Source: Pseudomonas sp. LRP2-20 (GTDB lineage: Bacteria; Pseudomonadota; Gammaproteobacteria; Pseudomonadales; Pseudomonadaceae). Taken from it: DNA of 64,000 nucleotides. Made by a program: the position numbers and the translations under genes. Location: positions 5,152,001 to 5,216,000 of the forward strand of contig NZ_AP025944.1 in the NCBI RefSeq assembly GCF_024349685.1. Reading direction: 5' to 3'. Shown piece after piece: positions 34,051 through 44,265 of this stretch. Position 1 is the first letter of the stretch. Every line of letters begins with the position of its first letter. The notes under the pieces were generated by a model, which made no database searches, was not told the DNA's origin, and saw nothing but the letters and a program-made list of their open reading frames with translations.

Positions 34051-34158
34051 ACCGGTGCCGGCCTCTTCGCGGGCAAGCCCGCTCCCACAGGTACGGTGCA
34101 GCTCTCGAAACCTGCAATCCCTGTGGGAACGGGCTTGCCCGCTAAGAGGCCGGTACAG
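34051..34158. repeat. REP pair (P. putida type)
   Basis: Two inverted REP units (ggcctcttcgcgggcaagcc and gggcttgcccgctaagaggc, each with its ctcccacag flank) lie 3' of the MFS gene. A remaining 160 bp before the permease start contains no gene that I can see. Confidence 0.85.
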
Positions 34159-34322
34159 GCTAAAGATAAGCCATTCCCCAACGGCGATAGGCCCCCGCCG
34201 AGCATGCTGGTATGATGCGCGGCTTTTTTCCGCCCCACACAAAACCACGGCATCCGCTACGGTCTGTGCTTTGCTGATGGGGTCGATACATTCACGGCGC
34301 GAGGGCGCCCTGGGGAGCGGGC

Positions 34323-35618
34323 ATGCTGGAAAGGCTGTTTCAACTAAGAGCACACAACACCAACGTGCGCACCGAGATTCTTGCGGGCGTCACCACCTTC
34401 CTGGCCATGGCCTACATCCTGTTCGTCAACCCGAGCATCCTCGGCGAGACCGGCATGGACAAAGGCGCGATCTTCGTCGCCACCTGCCTGGCCGCCGCCA
34501 TCGGCTCGACCACCATGGGCCTGATCGCCAACTACCCGATCGCCCTGGCGCCGGGCATGGGCCTGAACGCGTTCTTCACCTACACCGTGGTCCTGCACAT
34601 GGGCCACACCTGGCAGGTGGCACTGGGCGCGGTGTTTCTCTCGGCGGTGATGTTCTTCCTGCTGTCGATCTTCCGCATCCGCGAATGGATCGTGAACAGC
34701 ATCCCGCTGCCGCTGCGTTCGGCGATTGCCGCGGGTATCGGCCTGTTCCTGGCGTTCATCGCCCTGCATAACGCCGGTATCGTCGTCGATAACCCGGCGA
34801 CCCTGGTGGGCCTGGGCGACCTCAAGCAGCCGGCGCCAATTCTCGCCACCCTGGGCTTCTTCCTGATCGTCGGCCTCGAGTCGCTGAAGGTCCGTGGCGC
34901 GGTGCTGATCGGCATCCTGGCCGTGACCATCGCCTCGATCCTGATGGGCGTGACGCCGTTCGGCGGCGTAGTGTCGATGCCGCCGTCGCTGGCGCCGACC
35001 TTCCTCCAGCTGGACATCAAGGGCGCCCTCGACGTGGGCCTGGTCAGCGTGATCTTCGCCTTCCTGTTCGTCGACCTGTTCGACAACTCCGGCACCCTGA
35101 TTGGCGTCGCCAAGCGCGCCGGCCTGATGGGTAAGGACGGCCACATGCCGAAGATGGGCCGTGCCCTGATCGCCGACAGCACCGCGGCCATGGCCGGTTC
35201 CTTGCTGGGCACCTCGACCACCACCAGCTACATTGAATCCGCAGCTGGCGTGAGCGCCGGGGGCCGCACCGGCCTGACCGCCATCGTGGTCGCCATCCTG
35301 TTCCTGCTGGCCCTGTTCTTCGCCCCGCTGGCCGGTAGCGTGCCAGCCTTCGCCACCGCCCCGGCGCTGCTGTTCGTCGCCGTGCTGATGGCCTCGGGCC
35401 TGGCGGAAATCAACTGGGACGATGTCACCGAAGCCGCCCCGGTGGTGGTGACCGCCCTGGCGATGCCGCTGACCTACTCGATCGCCAACGGCATCGCCTT
35501 CGGTTTCATCTCCTGGACCGCCGTCAAGCTGATTTCTGGCCGCCACCGCGACCTGAACCCGGCCCTGGTGATCCTCTCCATCCTGTTCGTCATCAAGCTG
35601 GGCTGGTTCAACGCATGA
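34323..35618 (+). CDS. Guanine/hypoxanthine/adenine permease (AzgA/PbuG type)
   Basis: A 431-residue NCS2/AzgA-branch transporter with about 12 to 13 helices. The start [20 protein letters not shown], then [23 protein letters not shown] and [23 protein letters not shown], are the AzgA/PbuG signatures. It should import hypoxanthine, guanine or adenine by proton symport. The stop codon overlaps the start of trmA by 4 nt (ATGA), so the two are co-translated. Confidence 0.9.
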   Translation: MLERLFQLRAHNTNVRTEILAGVTTFLAMAYILFVNPSILGETGMDKGAIFVATCLAAAIGSTTMGLIANYPIALAPGMGLNAFFTYTVVLHMGHTWQVALGAVFLSAVMFFLLSIFRIREWIVNSIPLPLRSAIAAGIGLFLAFIALHNAGIVVDNPATLVGLGDLKQPAPILATLGFFLIVGLESLKVRGAVLIGILAVTIASILMGVTPFGGVVSMPPSLAPTFLQLDIKGALDVGLVSVIFAFLFVDLFDNSGTLIGVAKRAGLMGKDGHMPKMGRALIADSTAAMAGSLLGTSTTTSYIESAAGVSAGGRTGLTAIVVAILFLLALFFAPLAGSVPAFATAPALLFVAVLMASGLAEINWDDVTEAAPVVVTALAMPLTYSIANGIAFGFISWTAVKLISGRHRDLNPALVILSILFVIKLGWFNA

Positions 35619-36700
35619 GTGCTGTCTTCGACCCCACCGCCTACGACACCCAGCTCGAGGGCAAAGTCGCTCGCCTGCGCGAGCTGCTGGCGCCCTTTGG
35701 CGCGCCGGAACCGGCCGTTTTCGACTCGCCGCGCGAGCATTACCGGCTACGCGCCGAGTTCCGCCTGTGGCGCGAGGACGGCCAGCGCCACTATGCGATG
35801 TTCGCCCCGGGCGAGAAGCACAAGGCGATCCTGATCGACGATTTCCCTATCGCCAGCCAGCGCATCAACGAGTTGATGCCGCGCCTGAAAGCCGCCTGGC
35901 AGGCCAGTGAGGCGCTGAGCAACCGCCTGTTCCAGGTGGAGTTCCTCACCACCCTGGCCGGCGATGCCATGGTCACCCTGTGCTATCACCGCCCACTGGA
36001 CGAAGCCTGGGAAGTGGCGGCCCGGCAGCTGGCCGAAGACCTGGGCGTGAGCCTGGTCGGCCGCTCGAAGGGCAAGCGCCTGGTGATCGGCCGCGACTAC
36101 GCGGTGGAAAAGCTCGAAGTCGCCGGTCGCGTGTTCAGCTACCGGCAACCGGAAGGCGCGTTCACCCAGCCCAACGGCGCGGTGAACCAGAAGATGCTGA
36201 GCTGGGCCTTCGAGGCCATCGGCGAGCGTGAGGACGACTTGCTGGAGCTGTATTGCGGCAACGGCAACTTCACCCTGCCACTGGCCACCCGCGTGCGCCA
36301 GGTGCTGGCCACCGAGATCAGCAAGACCTCGGTCAATGCCGCGCTGAGCAACCTCGACGAAAACGCTGTGGATAACGTGCGGCTGGTGCGCCTGTCGGCG
36401 GAAGAACTGACCCAGGCGCTGAATGAAGTGCGCCCGTTCCGGCGGCTGGAAGGGATCGACCTGAAAAGCTATGAGTTCGGCACGGTGTTCGTCGATCCAC
36501 CGCGTGCGGGGATGGACCCGGATACCTGCGAGCTGACCCGGCGATTCGAGCGGATCCTGTACATCTCGTGCAACCCGGAGACACTGGCGGCGAACATTGC
36601 CCAGTTGCAGGACACGCACCGCATCGAGCGTTGTGCGTTGTTCGACCAGTTCCCCTATACCCACCACATGGAAAGTGGCGTCCTGCTGGTTCGGCGTTGA
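35615..36700 (+). CDS. trmA: tRNA (uracil-5-)-methyltransferase TrmA
   Basis: A 361-residue enzyme that makes 5-methyluridine-54 in tRNA with SAM. The N-terminal RNA-binding part is [13 protein letters not shown]; the SAM site is [15 protein letters not shown]; the catalytic loop is [11 protein letters not shown]; the nucleophile cysteine is in [13 protein letters not shown]. The length matches E. coli TrmA (366 aa). It overlaps the purine permease gene by 4 nt, an unusual but stable-looking pairing in this window. Confidence 0.94.
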   Translation: MSAVFDPTAYDTQLEGKVARLRELLAPFGAPEPAVFDSPREHYRLRAEFRLWREDGQRHYAMFAPGEKHKAILIDDFPIASQRINELMPRLKAAWQASEALSNRLFQVEFLTTLAGDAMVTLCYHRPLDEAWEVAARQLAEDLGVSLVGRSKGKRLVIGRDYAVEKLEVAGRVFSYRQPEGAFTQPNGAVNQKMLSWAFEAIGEREDDLLELYCGNGNFTLPLATRVRQVLATEISKTSVNAALSNLDENAVDNVRLVRLSAEELTQALNEVRPFRRLEGIDLKSYEFGTVFVDPPRAGMDPDTCELTRRFERILYISCNPETLAANIAQLQDTHRIERCALFDQFPYTHHMESGVLLVRR

Positions 36701-36713
36701 CCGATAGATTGCG

Positions 36714-36836
36714 GGGGCCGCTTTGCGGCCCATCGCCGGCAAGCGCGGCTCCCACAGGTACAGCGCCAACCTCGAGGTTTGCACTCTACCTGTGGGAGCC
36801 GCGCTTGCCGGCGATGGGCTGCAAAGCAGCCCCAGG
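36714..36836. repeat. REP-like inverted pair (second family)
   Basis: gccggcaagcgcggctcccacag and ctgtgggagccgcgcttgcc face each other, each with an outer hairpin of the ggccgctttgcggcc / gggctgcaaagcagccc type. It is a different core from the gcgggcaagcccgc REP. It lies between convergent trmA and pcaG. Confidence 0.8.
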
Positions 36837-36842
36837 CTTCAC

Positions 36843-37448
36843 TCAGAAGTCGAAGAAGACCGTCTCCCCTTCCCCCTGAATACGGATATCGAAGCGATAG
36901 GCCGTTTTCCCATCTACTTCGCAACGCTTGGCAATCAAGGTCTCGCGGCGCTGCGGCTGCTCGATCAGGTTGAGCACCGGGCACTTGGCATTGGCCTCGG
37001 CCTCGTCATCGAAGTACAGACGCGTGTGCAGGTGGATGTTGATCCCCCGGGCAAACAGGCTGATGTTGATGTGCGGCGCCATCGGCACGCCTGCAGCGTT
37101 GTTCACTACCCCTGGCTTGACCGTGTGCGCGGTCCACTCGCCGGCATCGAAGGTGGTGGCGGTGCGGCCGAAGCTGTTGAAGGCGTTTTCCAGGTTGTAG
37201 GCATCCTGATACTGGCCGTTGGCATCGGCCTGCCACAGCTCCAGGAACGAGTCACGCACCAGATGCCCGTTGCCGTCATACACGTGACCGATCAGCAGGA
37301 TGTGCTCGCCGGCAGCGTCCGGCTTGGCCAGGCGGTTCCAGATTTCCTGGTCGCGGGTCGGGTTGCCGGCCGCTTCCAGGGCCAGGCCGATGTGCACGTA
37401 GGGGCCGGCGGTCTGCGAGGGGGTTTCCGGCAGCAGTTCGATTGGCAT
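36843..37448 (-). CDS. pcaG: Protocatechuate 3,4-dioxygenase alpha subunit PcaG
   Basis: A 201-residue alpha subunit starting at ATG 37448 (MPIELLPETPSQTAGPYVHI). It has the intradiol dioxygenase fold without the iron ligands, as in P. putida PcaG of the same length. It assembles with PcaH and helps form the active site. It starts 10 nt after the pcaH stop. The complex cleaves protocatechuate to beta-carboxymuconate in the beta-ketoadipate pathway. Confidence 0.96.
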   Translation of the reverse strand: MPIELLPETPSQTAGPYVHIGLALEAAGNPTRDQEIWNRLAKPDAAGEHILLIGHVYDGNGHLVRDSFLELWQADANGQYQDAYNLENAFNSFGRTATTFDAGEWTAHTVKPGVVNNAAGVPMAPHINISLFARGINIHLHTRLYFDDEAEANAKCPVLNLIEQPQRRETLIAKRCEVDGKTAYRFDIRIQGEGETVFFDF

Positions 37449-37458
37449 GGCGGGGTCC

Positions 37459-38178
37459 TCAGCAGTTTTCGAAGTGGGTCTTGCGCTGGCCGCGCAGCAC
37501 GATGTCGAAGCGATACGCCAGGCAGTCCATCGGGTTGGCATTGCTCATGTCGAGCTTGGCGATCAACTGCTGCACGGCTTGCGGATTGGCGATCGACTTG
37601 ACGATCGGGCACATCGGGATCAGCGGGTCACCCTCGAAGTACAGCTGGGTGATCAGCTTGGTGGCGATCGCAGGGCCGCTGATGGCGAAATGGATGTGCG
37701 CCGGGCGCCAGTCGTTCGGCCCGTTGCGCCATGGGTACGGGCCCGGTTTGATGGTGCGGAAGCTGTAGTAGCCGTCGCGGTCGGTCAGGCAGCGGCCGAC
37801 ACCACCGAAGTTCGGATCAAGCGGCGCCAGGTAACGGTCGTTCTTGTGGCGGTAACGGCCGCCGGCGTTGGCTTGCCACATCTCCACCAGGGTGTTCGGC
37901 ACAGGCTTGCCGTACTGGTCGACGACGCGGCCGGCAACGATGATGCGCTCGCCGATCGGCAGGCCACCGTTGTTGAAGTTCAGCAGCAGGTCATGGTCAT
38001 GGGCACCGAAGCCCAGGTGGGAAAAGTCCGGGCCGGTGGTTTCGCTGATCGACTGCGGGATGCTGACCAGTGCCTGGCGCGGTGAGCGGGCAATGGAAGT
38101 CTTGTAGTCGGGCGTCAGGGCCTTCGGGTGCCAGTTGCGATCACGGATCACAAAGCGGCTGTTGTCCTGGGCGGGCAT
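37459..38178 (-). CDS. pcaH: Protocatechuate 3,4-dioxygenase beta subunit PcaH
   Basis: A 239-residue beta subunit with the non-haem Fe(III) ligands in place: Y109, Y148, H161 and H163 (108, 147, 160 and 162 in the mature numbering used for P. putida PcaH). Their contexts are GGRYRHK, PYPWR and RPAHIHFAI. It is encoded first, with pcaG following. The upstream region carries a PcaQ-like operator about 105 bp before the start. Confidence 0.97.
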   Translation of the reverse strand: MPAQDNSRFVIRDRNWHPKALTPDYKTSIARSPRQALVSIPQSISETTGPDFSHLGFGAHDHDLLLNFNNGGLPIGERIIVAGRVVDQYGKPVPNTLVEMWQANAGGRYRHKNDRYLAPLDPNFGGVGRCLTDRDGYYSFRTIKPGPYPWRNGPNDWRPAHIHFAISGPAIATKLITQLYFEGDPLIPMCPIVKSIANPQAVQQLIAKLDMSNANPMDCLAYRFDIVLRGQRKTHFENC

Positions 38179-38278
38179 GCCGGATTCCTCTCTTGGAATT
38201 ATGAGAACGCCTGTACACGGCAGGCGGACTTGCAGTTTCAGATAGGTCGCGCGTGATGAATATTGAAATCAGCCACCC

Positions 38279-38304
38279 AATACATAACCTAATGGTTATG
38301 TATT
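38279..38304. promoter_or_regulatory. PcaQ-like operator upstream of pcaHG
   Basis: A 26-bp perfect dyad, AATACATAACC-TAAT-GGTTATGTATT. Its core ATAACC-N4-GGTTAT nearly equals the ATAACC-N4-GGTTAA site reported for the LysR regulator PcaQ in rhizobia. It lies about 100 bp upstream of pcaH and 63 bp upstream of the divergent metallopeptidase gene. No pcaQ-like gene is beside it. Confidence 0.72.
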
Positions 38305-38366
38305 AGTGCCTTTGGCTGGGGTGATCTAGTATTTATCCCCATGTTTCACGCTCTGGAGAGCACCTC

Positions 38367-39257
38367 ATGGAATGGCGAAAAGGCCGACGCAGCGACAACG
38401 TGGTCGATGCCCGTGGCGAAGGCGGCGGCGGCGGTATGCGCTTTGGCGGCGGCAAGGGCCTGGGGCTTGGCGCAGTGCTGCTGATCGTCGGCATCGGCTG
38501 GCTCACCGGCCAGGACCCGCTGCAGATCCTTGGCCAGCTCGCCGGGCAGATGGACCAGCAGCAACAGCAGGCTGCGCCGAATGGCGCCGGCGGCAAGGCG
38601 CCACCGGCCAATGACGAACAGGCTCAGTTCGTTGCCTCGATCCTGGGTGACACCGAGGATACCTGGAAGGCCCTGTTCGCTCAGGCTGGCAAGCAATACC
38701 GCGATCCCAAACTGGTGCTGTTCAGCGGCCAGGTGAACTCCGCCTGCGGCTTTGCTTCTGCGGCGGTCGGGCCGTTCTACTGCCCGGCGGACCAACGGGT
38801 CTACCTGGACATGTCGTTCTTCCGCGAGATGGAAACCCGCTTCGCTGCGGCCGGCGACTTCGCCCAGGCCTACGTGATCGCCCACGAGATCGGCCACCAC
38901 GTGCAGACCTTGCTGGGTGTGTCGGCCAAGGTCGATGCTGCGCGGCGTGGCGGCCAGCGCATGGAAGGCGACAACGGCCTGCTGGTGCGCCAGGAGTTGC
39001 AAGCTGACTGCCTGGCCGGGGTGTGGGCGTATCAGGCGCAGAAGCGGCTGAACTGGCTGGAGCCTGGCGATGTCGAGGAGGCACTGAACGCGGCCAATGC
39101 CATTGGTGATGACCGGCTGCAGCAGCAGGGCCAGGGGCGCGTGGTGCCCGACTCCTTCACCCATGGCACCTCGGCGCAGCGGGTGCGCTGGTTCAAGGCC
39201 GGCTTTGCCCAGGGTAATGTGAACAGCTGCGATACCTTCAGCGCACGTAGCCTTTGA
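38367..39257 (+). CDS. YpfJ-family neutral zinc metallopeptidase
   Basis: A 296-residue protein with one N-terminal membrane helix (GLGLGAVLLIVGIGWL, residues about 30-46), a Gln-rich linker (QQQQQAAP), and a periplasmic zinc-peptidase domain with HEIGHH at about residue 173. FYCPADQRVYLDMSFF and DCLAGVWAY are family markers. Cleavage targets are not known. A good ggagag site lies upstream. REP-like half-units follow at 39262. Confidence 0.88.
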   Translation: MEWRKGRRSDNVVDARGEGGGGGMRFGGGKGLGLGAVLLIVGIGWLTGQDPLQILGQLAGQMDQQQQQAAPNGAGGKAPPANDEQAQFVASILGDTEDTWKALFAQAGKQYRDPKLVLFSGQVNSACGFASAAVGPFYCPADQRVYLDMSFFREMETRFAAAGDFAQAYVIAHEIGHHVQTLLGVSAKVDAARRGGQRMEGDNGLLVRQELQADCLAGVWAYQAQKRLNWLEPGDVEEALNAANAIGDDRLQQQGQGRVVPDSFTHGTSAQRVRWFKAGFAQGNVNSCDTFSARSL

Positions 39258-39261
39258 GATC

Positions 39262-39346
39262 CTGGGCCGCTTTGCGGCTTCCACAAACTGGCGCAGCATC
39301 TGTGGCAGCCGTGCTTGCCGGCGATGGGCTGCCAAACAGCCTCCGC
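39262..39346. repeat. REP-like half units (second family)
   Basis: gggccgctttgcggcttccaca and tgtggcagccgtgcttgccggcgatgggctgc are degenerate copies of the 36714-36836 repeat. They lie in the 256-bp gap before the chemoreceptor gene. Confidence 0.6.
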
Positions 39347-39400
39347 GATCTGCAAAAAGCAAACGTTTTCGCTAAGTTACAAATCAGCTGAAAAAGCGAT

Positions 39401-39427
39401 TCAGCTTTCCGTTCGTCGTGCCGATAA
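39401..39427 (+). promoter_or_regulatory. Candidate sigma-28 (FliA) promoter of the chemoreceptor
   Basis: tcagcttt, 11 bp, then GCCGATAA. The -10 box equals the FliA consensus; the -35 box matches 5 of 8 positions of TAAAGTTT. It lies 87 bp upstream of the chemoreceptor start. Confidence 0.6.
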
Positions 39428-39513
39428 CAGCAGCACGAATCAGCGGGCTCCCAGAACAACAACGCCCTGCGATCGATGATCAAGTGAGCGAATGAATTTT
39501 CTGGAGAGCGTGC

Positions 39514-41433
39514 ATGAACAGCTGGTTCGCCAACATCAGCGTCAACCTCAAACTCGGCCTGGGCTTCGGCCTGGTGCTGTTTCTAACTGGCCTGCTGGCC
39601 CTGACTGGCTGGACCAGCCTGGGCAGCCTGATCGACCGCAGCAACTGGATGGGCGACATCGGCCAGCTCAACAAGGACCTGACCGACCTGCGCGTGGCGC
39701 GCCTGCAGTACATGATCGCCAATGGCGATGACGCCGCTGCGGCCAACACCCAGGCCAAGCTCGACGCCTTCAGCAAGCAGCAGGAATACCTGGTCACCAC
39801 CTTCACCAGCCCGGCCAACGTCGTGCTGCTCAAGGAGCTGGGGCAGACCATCAGCGAGTACAAGGTGTCGCTGAACAAGATGCGTGCCGGCTACAAGAGC
39901 TCGCTGGCCGCCCGTGACGCCATGAACGTGTCGGCGGCCAAGGCCGATGACGCCATGGAAACCCTCAGCCAGGACGTCATGTCCCGCCCCGAGGCTGACA
40001 GCGTGCGCCTGGCCCAGTACCAGCTGATCAGCAAGGCGCGCCAGCAACTGCTGCAAGTGCGCATCGATGTGCGCGGCTACATCGCCGACAACACCGCCGC
40101 CAACGAGCAGGCCGCCCTGCGTCAGCTGGACAGTGCGCTGGCCGACATCGACAACCTCAAGCGCCAGCTGCCCGCTGAAGCCACCCGCGTACAGCAATTC
40201 GAGCAGTCGGTGCTGGCCTACCGCGATGCCGTGCGCCAATTCCGCGATGCGGTCGCCGCGATCACCGTTGCCCGTGCGGAAATGACCGTGCAGGGTGCCG
40301 ACATCGTCAAGCGCAGCGACGCGCTGTACAAGATCCAGCTCGAACGCCGCGACGCCGAGAGCACCCAGGCACGTAGCCTGCAGACCATCGCCACGCTGCT
40401 GGCGCTGCTGGCGGGCGTGATTGCCGCCGTGATCATCACCCGGCAGATCACCCGCCCGCTGCGCGACACCCTACAAGCCGTGGAACGCATTGCCGCTGGC
40501 GACCTGACCCATGAGCTGCGCGTCACTCGCCGCGACGAAATCGGCGTGCTGCAACAAGGCATCGCGCGCATGGGCACCACCCTGCGCGAGCTGATCAGCG
40601 GCATCCGTGACGGCGTCACCCAGATCGCCAGCGCCGCCGAAGAGCTGTCGGCAGTGACCGAGCAGACCAGTGCCGGCGCCAACAGCCAGAAGATCGAGAC
40701 CGACCAGGTGGCTACCGCGATGCACGAAATGGCAGCCACCGTTCAGGAAGTGGCGCGCAACGCCGAGCAGGCTTCGCACGCGGCCACCGGTGCCGACGAC
40801 GAGGCCCGTGCCGGTGACCGTGTGGTAGGCGAGGCAATCAGCCAGATCGAGCGCCTGGCCGCGGAAGTGCACCGTTCCACCGAGGCCATGAACCTGCTGC
40901 AGCAGGAAAGCCAGAAGATCGGCAGCGTGATGGACGTGATCAAGTCGGTGGCCGAGCAGACCAACCTGCTGGCGCTCAACGCCGCGATCGAGGCGGCCCG
41001 TGCCGGTGAAGCCGGCCGTGGCTTCGCCGTGGTTGCCGACGAAGTGCGTGGCCTGGCCCAGCGCACGCAGAAGTCAACCGAAGAGATCGAAGAGCTGGTG
41101 GCCAGCCTGCAGCACGGTACCCAGCAGGTGGCCAACGCCATGCAGGGCAGCCGCACGCTGACCGACAGCAGTGTCGAGCTGGCGCGCAAGGCAGGTGCTT
41201 CGCTGGAGAACATCACCGGCACGGTGTCGAGCATCCAGTCGATGAACCAGCAGATCGCTGCGGCGGCCGAGCAGCAGAGTGCGGTGGCTGAAGAGATCAG
41301 CCGCAGTATCCTGAACGTGCGAGATGTGTCGGAGCAGACCGCTGCGGCCAGTGATGAAACAGCCGCGTCCAGCGTCGAGCTGGCGCGCCTGGGTGGTCAC
41401 CTGCAGATGCTGGTCAGCCAGTTCCGCGTCTGA
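39514..41433 (+). CDS. McpS-like chemoreceptor with HBM ligand domain
   Basis: A 639-residue methyl-accepting chemotaxis protein, the same length as P. putida McpS. Helix 1 is at residues 11-32, a periplasmic helical bimodular (HBM) domain runs from 47 to about 283, and helix 2 lies at about 291-310. A HAMP domain and the signalling hairpin tip [20 protein letters not shown] follow. R60 and R63, and R183 and R187, are present at the places where McpS is known to bind C4-acids and acetate. McpS senses malate, succinate and related TCA acids. There is no C-terminal CheR-docking pentapeptide; it ends SQFRV. Confidence 0.9.
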   Translation: MNSWFANISVNLKLGLGFGLVLFLTGLLALTGWTSLGSLIDRSNWMGDIGQLNKDLTDLRVARLQYMIANGDDAAAANTQAKLDAFSKQQEYLVTTFTSPANVVLLKELGQTISEYKVSLNKMRAGYKSSLAARDAMNVSAAKADDAMETLSQDVMSRPEADSVRLAQYQLISKARQQLLQVRIDVRGYIADNTAANEQAALRQLDSALADIDNLKRQLPAEATRVQQFEQSVLAYRDAVRQFRDAVAAITVARAEMTVQGADIVKRSDALYKIQLERRDAESTQARSLQTIATLLALLAGVIAAVIITRQITRPLRDTLQAVERIAAGDLTHELRVTRRDEIGVLQQGIARMGTTLRELISGIRDGVTQIASAAEELSAVTEQTSAGANSQKIETDQVATAMHEMAATVQEVARNAEQASHAATGADDEARAGDRVVGEAISQIERLAAEVHRSTEAMNLLQQESQKIGSVMDVIKSVAEQTNLLALNAAIEAARAGEAGRGFAVVADEVRGLAQRTQKSTEEIEELVASLQHGTQQVANAMQGSRTLTDSSVELARKAGASLENITGTVSSIQSMNQQIAAAAEQQSAVAEEISRSILNVRDVSEQTAAASDETAASSVELARLGGHLQMLVSQFRV

Positions 41434-41445
41434 CCTTTAGATAGC

Positions 41446-41530
41446 ATTCGCGGGGCAAGCCCGCTCCCACAGGATTACCGCTGCCTTCCGAAGAGCGGTG
41501 AACCTGTGGGAGCGGGCTTGCCCCGCGAAT
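41446..41530. repeat. REP pair (P. putida type)
   Basis: Perfect inverted ends attcgcggggcaagcccgct and agcgggcttgccccgcgaat, with a 30-bp centre, between the convergent chemoreceptor and ggt genes. Confidence 0.9.
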
Positions 41531-41553
41531 ACGTCAGCTCCGCCAATGCAGAA

Positions 41554-43221
41554 CTATTTAACGATCATCCCCACCCCACGCCCACGCGGATCCGAAGCGG
41601 TCTCAAGCTGCGCCCCGTTGACCCGGATCGCCTGGATATCGCCCATCTCCCAGCCCTGATCCTCCAGCACATAGCCCATCTTCTTCAGTTCATCAGCCAC
41701 CGGACCGGTCAGCGGCGCGTAGCTGTCGAAGTAGATGGTGTCCTTGGGCAGCAACTGATGGTGCACACGTTGCGCCGCCACAGCCTTCTCCAGCGGCATG
41801 CCGTAGTCATACAGGTTGTTCATCACCTGGAAGATCGAGGTAAAGATTCGCGAACCACCCGGGGTACCGATCACCAGCTCGACCTTGCCGTCGCGGGTCA
41901 TCAGGCTCGGGCTCATCGACGACAGCATGCGCTTGCCCGGCGCGATGGCGTTGGCGTCACCGCCAACCACGCCAAAGGCATTCGCTGCGCCCGGCTTGGC
42001 GCTGAAGTCGTCCATCTCGTCGTTGAGCAGGAAGCCCGCGCCCTTGACTACCACGCCGCTGCCGTAATCGAGGTTGAGGGTGTAGGTGTTGCTGACCGCG
42101 TTGCCCTGCTTGTCGACGATCGAGAAGTGCGTGGTCTGGTGTGGTTCCAGGCCTGGCTTGACCTTGTCAGTCTCGGAAATGGCTTTCGGGTTGACCTGCG
42201 CGGCACGCTTGGCCAGGTAGTCCTTGGCCACCAACTGCTCGACTGGCACTTGGGTGAAAGCCGGGTCGCCGAGGTAATCGGCACGGTCGGCGAACACACG
42301 CTTCTCGATCTCTGCCAGCAGGTGGATGTACTGCGCCGAGTTGTGCGCCACGCCCTTGAAGTCTGCCGCACGGTCTTCCTTGATGCCCAGCAGCTGGGCC
42401 AGGGCTACCCCGCCGGAGCTGGGCGGCGGCGCGGTGTAGACCACGTTGCCGCGCCAGCTCAGGGCCATCGGCTCGCGCCACACGGCCTTGTAGTCCTTGA
42501 GGTCTTCCTTGGTGATCAGGCCCTTGTCGGCCTGCATCTGCGCCACCAGCAGGTCGGCCGTCTTGCCCTGGTAGAACTCGCTCACGCCTTTGTCGGCAAT
42601 ACGCTCGAGGGTCTGGGCCATTTCCGGCTGTTTGAACAGCTCACCGACCTTCATGTTGCCGAAGTAATCGTTGAAGTTGGTCGCCGTCTTGAACATGCCC
42701 TGGGCATCGTTGCGGTACTGGTACTGCTTTTCGGCGACCTTGAAGCCGTTCTTCGCATAGCCGATGGCCGGGGTCAGCAGCTCGCTCCAGGGCAGCTTGC
42801 CGAATTTCTGATGAGCCTCCCACAGCCCCATCACCGTGCCAGGCACGCCGGCGGCGCGCACGCCGACCAGGCTCAGGTTCTCGATCACCTCGCCCTTGTC
42901 GTTCAGGTACATGTTGCGCGTGGCGGCCTTGGGCGCCACTTCGCGGTAGTCGAGGAAATACGGCTTGCCGTCGACGAACAGGGTCATGAAACCGCCGCCA
43001 CCGATGTTACCCGCCTCGGGGTAGGTCACCGCCAGGGTGAACGCCGTCGCTACCGCAGCATCCACTGCGTTGCCGCCCTTCTTGAGAATATCGGCGGCTA
43101 CCTGTGCACCATATTGATCGGGTGCGGCCACCGCGCCGCCTTCCAACGTGGCGGCATAAGCCGAGGAACAGCTCAGGATCGCGGCTGCCAGAGCCAGGTA
43201 CTGGAACGGGACAATACGCAT
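41554..43221 (-). CDS. ggt: Gamma-glutamyltranspeptidase
   Basis: A 555-residue periplasmic Ntn-hydrolase precursor with a Sec signal (MRIVPFQYLALAAAILSCSS, cut at AYA-AT). The self-cleavage and nucleophile threonine is in HQTTHFSIVDKQGNAVS. Substrate-binding motifs are DYREVAPKAA and YGSGVVVKGAGFLLNDEMDDF; the lid-loop region is present and SSMSPSLM is conserved. It removes gamma-glutamyl groups from glutathione and related compounds. I start it at ATG 43221, with aaggaa 6 nt upstream. A LysR gene lies upstream in the same direction. Confidence 0.94.
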   Translation of the reverse strand: MRIVPFQYLALAAAILSCSSAYAATLEGGAVAAPDQYGAQVAADILKKGGNAVDAAVATAFTLAVTYPEAGNIGGGGFMTLFVDGKPYFLDYREVAPKAATRNMYLNDKGEVIENLSLVGVRAAGVPGTVMGLWEAHQKFGKLPWSELLTPAIGYAKNGFKVAEKQYQYRNDAQGMFKTATNFNDYFGNMKVGELFKQPEMAQTLERIADKGVSEFYQGKTADLLVAQMQADKGLITKEDLKDYKAVWREPMALSWRGNVVYTAPPPSSGGVALAQLLGIKEDRAADFKGVAHNSAQYIHLLAEIEKRVFADRADYLGDPAFTQVPVEQLVAKDYLAKRAAQVNPKAISETDKVKPGLEPHQTTHFSIVDKQGNAVSNTYTLNLDYGSGVVVKGAGFLLNDEMDDFSAKPGAANAFGVVGGDANAIAPGKRMLSSMSPSLMTRDGKVELVIGTPGGSRIFTSIFQVMNNLYDYGMPLEKAVAAQRVHHQLLPKDTIYFDSYAPLTGPVADELKKMGYVLEDQGWEMGDIQAIRVNGAQLETASDPRGRGVGMIVK

Positions 43222-43338
43222 GACACTTCCTTGGTGTTGTTTTTGTTGAGCAGTCAGTAAGGCCGAAGCGCTCTGACTGTGCAATCAAACGTAGGAAGTT
43301 TCGCCGCCTGTGGACAGGATCTGTCGCGTTCAGGCAAC

Positions 43339-44235
43339 TCAGCAAGCGTACATGGCCAGCTTGCGCTGGATGAAATCGAGGAAGCACTGGATGCGCAGGG
43401 CCAGCTGCGTGTTGCGGTAGTACACCGCGTGGATCGGCTGGCGATAGCCGTTGCTGGCCTCGCTCAGCAGCACCTTGAGGCGGCCGGCGCGGATGTCTTC
43501 GTGGGTCATGAAGTGCGACAGGGCGACAATGCCCTCCCCGGCCAGCGCCAGCTGACGCAGGGTCTCGCCACTGGAGGCGATCAGTGCCGGGCGGATACCC
43601 CAGCGGTCACCCTGGGCATGACGCAGAGGCCACTGGTTGAGCGACTCAGGTTGGCTGAAGCCGAGCAGGCAGTGGTTGTTCAGGTCTTCGACCTTTTCCG
43701 GCGTGCCGTAATGCTCCAGGTACTCCGGGCTCGCCAGCACCTGCACCGGGCTGCAGCCGAGCGAGCGGGCATGCAGACTGGAGTCGGCCAGTTCACCGAT
43801 GCGGATGGCCACGTCGGTGCTCTGCTCCAGCAGGTCGATGATCAGGTCGTCGGTGTTGAGTTCCAGCTCGATGCCGGGGTACTGGCGACGGAACTCGCCG
43901 ATCCACGGCAGGATGGCATGCAGCATGAACGGCGCTGCGGCGTTGATGCGCAGGCGCCCGGAGGGGGTCTGGCGATTCATCGACAGGCGCTCTTCCATCT
44001 CGTCCATCTGCTCCAGCACCAGGCGCGCGCGTTCGAGGAAGAAGCGCCCTTCTTCGGTGAGGTCCATGCGCCGGGTGGTGCGGTTGACCAGGGTGGTGCC
44101 GAGCTTGGCCTCCAGGCGTGACAGCGTGCGACTGACGGCCGACGGGGTCTGCCCCATCTGCTCGGCAGCGGCAGAGATCGAGCCGCAGTCGATGACGGCG
44201 ACGAACACCTGGAGTTCTTCGGATCGGGTCTTCAC
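43339..44235 (-). CDS. LysR-family regulator
   Basis: A 298-residue LysR-type regulator with a GTG start at 44235 (MKTRSEELQVFVAVIDCGSI). The winged helix is followed by AAEQMGQTPSAVSRTLSRLE and RTTRRMDLTEEG, the branch that often regulates neighbouring oxidoreductase genes. It lies 30 nt downstream of mdaB in the same direction, so it may be co-transcribed with mdaB and regulate the mdaB/ygiN pair. That is inferred from context. Confidence 0.87.
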   Translation of the reverse strand: MKTRSEELQVFVAVIDCGSISAAAEQMGQTPSAVSRTLSRLEAKLGTTLVNRTTRRMDLTEEGRFFLERARLVLEQMDEMEERLSMNRQTPSGRLRINAAAPFMLHAILPWIGEFRRQYPGIELELNTDDLIIDLLEQSTDVAIRIGELADSSLHARSLGCSPVQVLASPEYLEHYGTPEKVEDLNNHCLLGFSQPESLNQWPLRHAQGDRWGIRPALIASSGETLRQLALAGEGIVALSHFMTHEDIRAGRLKVLLSEASNGYRQPIHAVYYRNTQLALRIQCFLDFIQRKLAMYAC

Positions 44236-44265
44236 TTGAGCGCCTGTGCTTGAACCATGCAGGGA

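Noticed and set aside
34159..34322. Possible purine riboswitch upstream of the AzgA-like permease
   Set aside because: No conserved purine-aptamer loops or alternative terminator could be recognised; only weak GC hairpins.
41506..43260. 584-codon plus-strand frame opposite ggt
   Set aside because: Antisense to gamma-glutamyltranspeptidase, which has a signal peptide and catalytic threonine; starts inside a REP unit.
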